DNA of 64,000 nt from Echinometra lucunter (lineage: Eukaryota > Echinodermata > Echinoidea > Camarodonta > Echinometridae), in assembly GCA_029962745.1 (NCBI GenBank), contig CM057157.1:25266203-25330202 (forward strand), in the 5' to 3' direction. The stretch's first letter is position 1; each line of letters starts with the position of its first letter. Below, piece by piece: positions 61,175-64,000 of the stretch. Below the pieces are notes generated by a model, which saw nothing but the letters and a program-made list of their open reading frames with translations, ran no database searches and was not told where the DNA came from. Position numbers and translations under genes: made by a program.

Positions 61175-61656
61175 CACCGGCGTAAGTCCATTTTGAGGAG
61201 TGAGGGGGATAATCAACTTTTTTTTCTGTCGAACTCACACTTAAGTATAAACACACACCCTCACTCACCCGCACAGACCCCCTTACACACATTTTAATTT
61301 TTATTTTGCGGGCGAGCGAGCGACATCAACATCAACATCAAGGTCGATTTCCTGTCATTAAGGCGCCAACATAATTACAGAAAGGTGTTTTAATGATGTT
61401 CCATTAATTATTGCCTAGGCGACGCTGAAGTTACTTTTCTGGTTATTCTGGTTTTTAATCGCATTTTCAAATAGAAATGTTAAAATATGATGGTCGTTTA
61501 TGACAAAATTGTTTATCAAAAATTTTACTAACTGATTAATTAAAATATGATTTCTTCCTTAAAAAGTGGGGGGATATTTGTACACCCCATCCCCCCTCGA
61601 AAAAGTGTACCCGGTATATAATCCCCCATCCCCCCCCCCCGGGATTTACGTCAATG
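61175..61656. mobile_element. hAT-type GGCGTAAAT element carrying segment B
   Basis: Tips CACCGGCGTAAGTCC and GGGATTTACGTCAATG with exact 8-bp duplication ATTACAAT (61167-61174, 61657-61664). The GCGAGCGAGCG block is interrupted by the 101-bp segment at 61335-61435. Confidence 0.88.
61335..61435 (+). repeat. 101-bp duplicated noncoding segment, copy B
   Basis: Second copy of 57427-57527 with about seven mismatches, here inside a hAT-type element and preceded by tandem ACATCA units. Confidence 0.85.
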
Positions 61657-62103
61657 ATTACAATACATTTGAAAAACACCGATAAACATCTTAATATATA
61701 TGTATCTAAAGCGCAGATTTTTTTTCTGTTATTTGAAATGAATCTGACACTGCAAAAGGCAATTGTGCTCGCCTGCACAATTGCCTTGGAACACGGGCTG
61801 TGAGAAAAGCTTTTCCTTATAAGAGAATAACTTTAAAATGATTGATAAAAATTTTTTAATCTGCATGTTGCCAATTTTTTACAAAATTTATCCCAATGAT
61901 ATTAGATCTGGGTAGAAGAGACGATTAATTTTATACACATATATCGCACTATATCATACCGCACGAAAAGAAAATGATACAATTTTTCCATGAAGAAAAA
62001 TTTGCCATTGTAATCGATAGATCGACCATTTACCAAAATTACAATGCCGAAATATTTAAAAATCATTCCAACATTACTGTAGATGAACAAAAACAAAACA
62101 AAA

Positions 62104-62536
62104 CTACAGCCACCTAAATTTACAAGCAAACCAAACTAACTCAGGGAAATTCAAGGAATGAAGGCGGAAATTTCCTCGAAAACGTCTGCAAAAGGAAACT
62201 AAGCAGCAAAACCCCACAAACAAATCCCGTTCCTCTCGTCGCTCGGGTAACGGTGGACGCTCTTTATTAAAGTACCACCCCACCCGCATATACTGACAAT
62301 GGGGGCATGTCAATGCTTTGTAAATAGCCAGATAGCATTCAGAAGCAAGTCCGTCCATTAATCACCTGTGGTAAGGGCAGATCAATAAAATTCGGAAGGA
62401 CTGCACTATAATTCCGTACAATTTTACAGCATTCCGTAAAGGTCTGCATTCCCTGAAGAGGATACATTGGTATATACTTGTTGGCGCCATAGCGAAGCAC
62501 AGCATTAAAACGGTGAGTATATATGCAGAATGACAT
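62104..62536 (-). other. Unidentified minus-strand open frames
   Basis: Two frames meet: 62536-62339 (containing YGANKYIPMYPLQG and ending after LPLPQ) and 62358-62104 (CPHCQ; PERREERD). Composition looks somewhat protein-like, but no domain, start or splice sites are secure. It could be a decayed gene or a repeat fragment. Confidence 0.25.
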
Positions 62537-62559
62537 ATTTCTAATATTTTTTAAACTAC

Positions 62560-64000
62560 TGTAAATATTATGAATCTGTTGTCATTGAGTATTGTATTTT
62601 CAATGATAATTTTATACCATGTGCATTATTGTTTCTAATGGAAATGCACGACTGGATGCATAATAGTGCATCAATAACAACAAACTGAACACCAGTGTAT
62701 ATGCATCAAATATGTAATGGCTCAAGGTATATTCCGTCAGTCTGTAATACATGCACGTGTGTGTTGCCTGCACGTGATATTATTTCAAAACCATTCATTC
62801 AAAGTTTCATCTCGCACATGACTATGTAGCCATATCCGTGATGAAAAGAGGAGGGATGTCCTCCCAGCGAAAGGGGCGGAGGGGGGGGGGTGCATTTATT
62901 TTCACTCTTATAAGTAGTGGATGCTGTGGACTTTTGCAGTTCTATTTACTATACCACATTAGTTGTATATATAATGTAATGATGTAAAAGCCTAAATGAA
63001 TGCATTCATATTCATAATTTAAGTGATAATCGAAGCTGACTCGAGAACATGACAAAGACATTTATTGTAAATACCAGCTGTTAAACATCTGCACGTCAAC
63101 CTATAAGACATGAATATATTGTTTCTGAAGCTTGGTTATTAACACACTTCAAAGAAATATTCATACTCGCAGACTAATGAACAGCATAGTAGGCCCTACA
63201 TATAAACATTTTAACGGCATTATTACGATAATGCTTACCGTTATTTTCGATCAATTAATTTATTTATTCATTTATTTTGAAAATAAAATTTTCGATCGTG
63301 TATACAGGCTTTGAAGCCTAATATTGAACGTTATACAATCTGGTGCGGATCAAGGCTTTAGCAAAAAGTGGAGGTAAAAAAAATTATCGAAATAACATAA
63401 AAAGGGAAGTGAAGCAAAAAGAAAAGCCTTTCATAATGATGAATGGGGGGGGGGGGGGGGTTACGGTTTGTGCTTCCTTAACTCATGCAAATGGCTACAG
63501 TCGCATGCATGTCCACCTTATTTCCCACAGACATTATTTTCTTTGAAATATGACTATTATGCGTTATACTCATTGTACTTAACACTTTGTAAGTGCGTGT
63601 TCAAGCATGCAACACATGAATGGATTGTCGAGGGTGGGATCAAGAAGCCTGCACATTATTGATTATTTTTCTAGACATTAATCGATGTAGTGACTTGTCA
63701 TTGCTTGGCTTATTGTCAGAGATTTGGTGGGTTTTTTTTTTTGTTTCTTTTAGTTTCTTTTTGTTTTTTGTTGTTTTTTCGTTTGTTATCCTGGTTATTG
63801 TTTTTTTAAATGATTTACTGAATTCTACAACACCAGTGCATGAGTGCGATTTCTGCTATTTCAAACTTCTGACCTGCAAATAAAAGTTAAAATGTCTATT
63901 AAATTTGTTATAGGTATAGTAACCAAAGACTAATATCTCCCCGCATATGCCATTATTATGCGTCCAAATAGAAAAAAACAAAACAAAAAACTGTGAGCGG
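62560..64000. other. No gene recognised
   Basis: AT-rich with G runs at 62881-62890 and 63446-63460 and T-rich tracts at 63731-63780. Short open frames lack support. Confidence 0.4.

Overview
The window is AT-rich animal nuclear DNA. It has spliced genes with GT-AG introns, many non-autonomous transposons, LINE relics, tRNA-derived SINEs, microsatellites and poly(C)/poly(G) runs. Gene content and repeat style suggest a marine deuterostome invertebrate, most likely an echinoderm. That placement is inference; no species marker is visible.

Layout. (1) 638-5780, + strand: four exons with the 3' two thirds of an ABCC5-like (MRP5-type) ABC transporter; its 5' part lies before the window. (2) 7231-8629, - strand: a signal-peptide exon and a sushi/CCP exon of a small secreted protein. 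(3) 8.7-24.4 kb: almost all repeats, including a frameshifted LINE with endonuclease and reverse transcriptase at 17.3-20.7 kb. (4) 24428-51644, + strand: at least 21 exons of a type-C leucine-rich-repeat GPCR related to relaxin-family peptide receptors (LDLa modules, LRR N-cap, 17 LRR exons mostly of exactly 72 nt, then one exon with hinge and seven-helix domain). Its first exon or exons were not found. (5) 55498-56133, - strand: an intronless ORF for a putatively N-acylated basic protein carrying a repeated FYxD motif. (6) 56.7-61.7 kb: nested hAT-type elements, one holding a broken THAP-like zinc-finger fossil and another holding a copy of a 101-bp segment that also occurs outside it. (7) 61.7-64 kb: no secure gene.

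The three better-defined genes (transporter, sushi protein, GPCR) have membrane or extracellular roles, but nothing shows that they act together. The most informative observations are the receptor's 17-LRR ectodomain with one repeat per phase-2 exon, a hAT element directly after the receptor stop codon that supplies the nearest AATAAA, hammerhead-like cores among palindromes in one receptor intron, the THAP fossil in a nested element whose empty site can be read from a sister copy, and a transporter NBD1 lacking its switch histidine. Element boundaries come from reading terminal inverted repeats and target duplications by eye. Exon boundaries come from GT-AG sites plus reading frame. No database search was possible.
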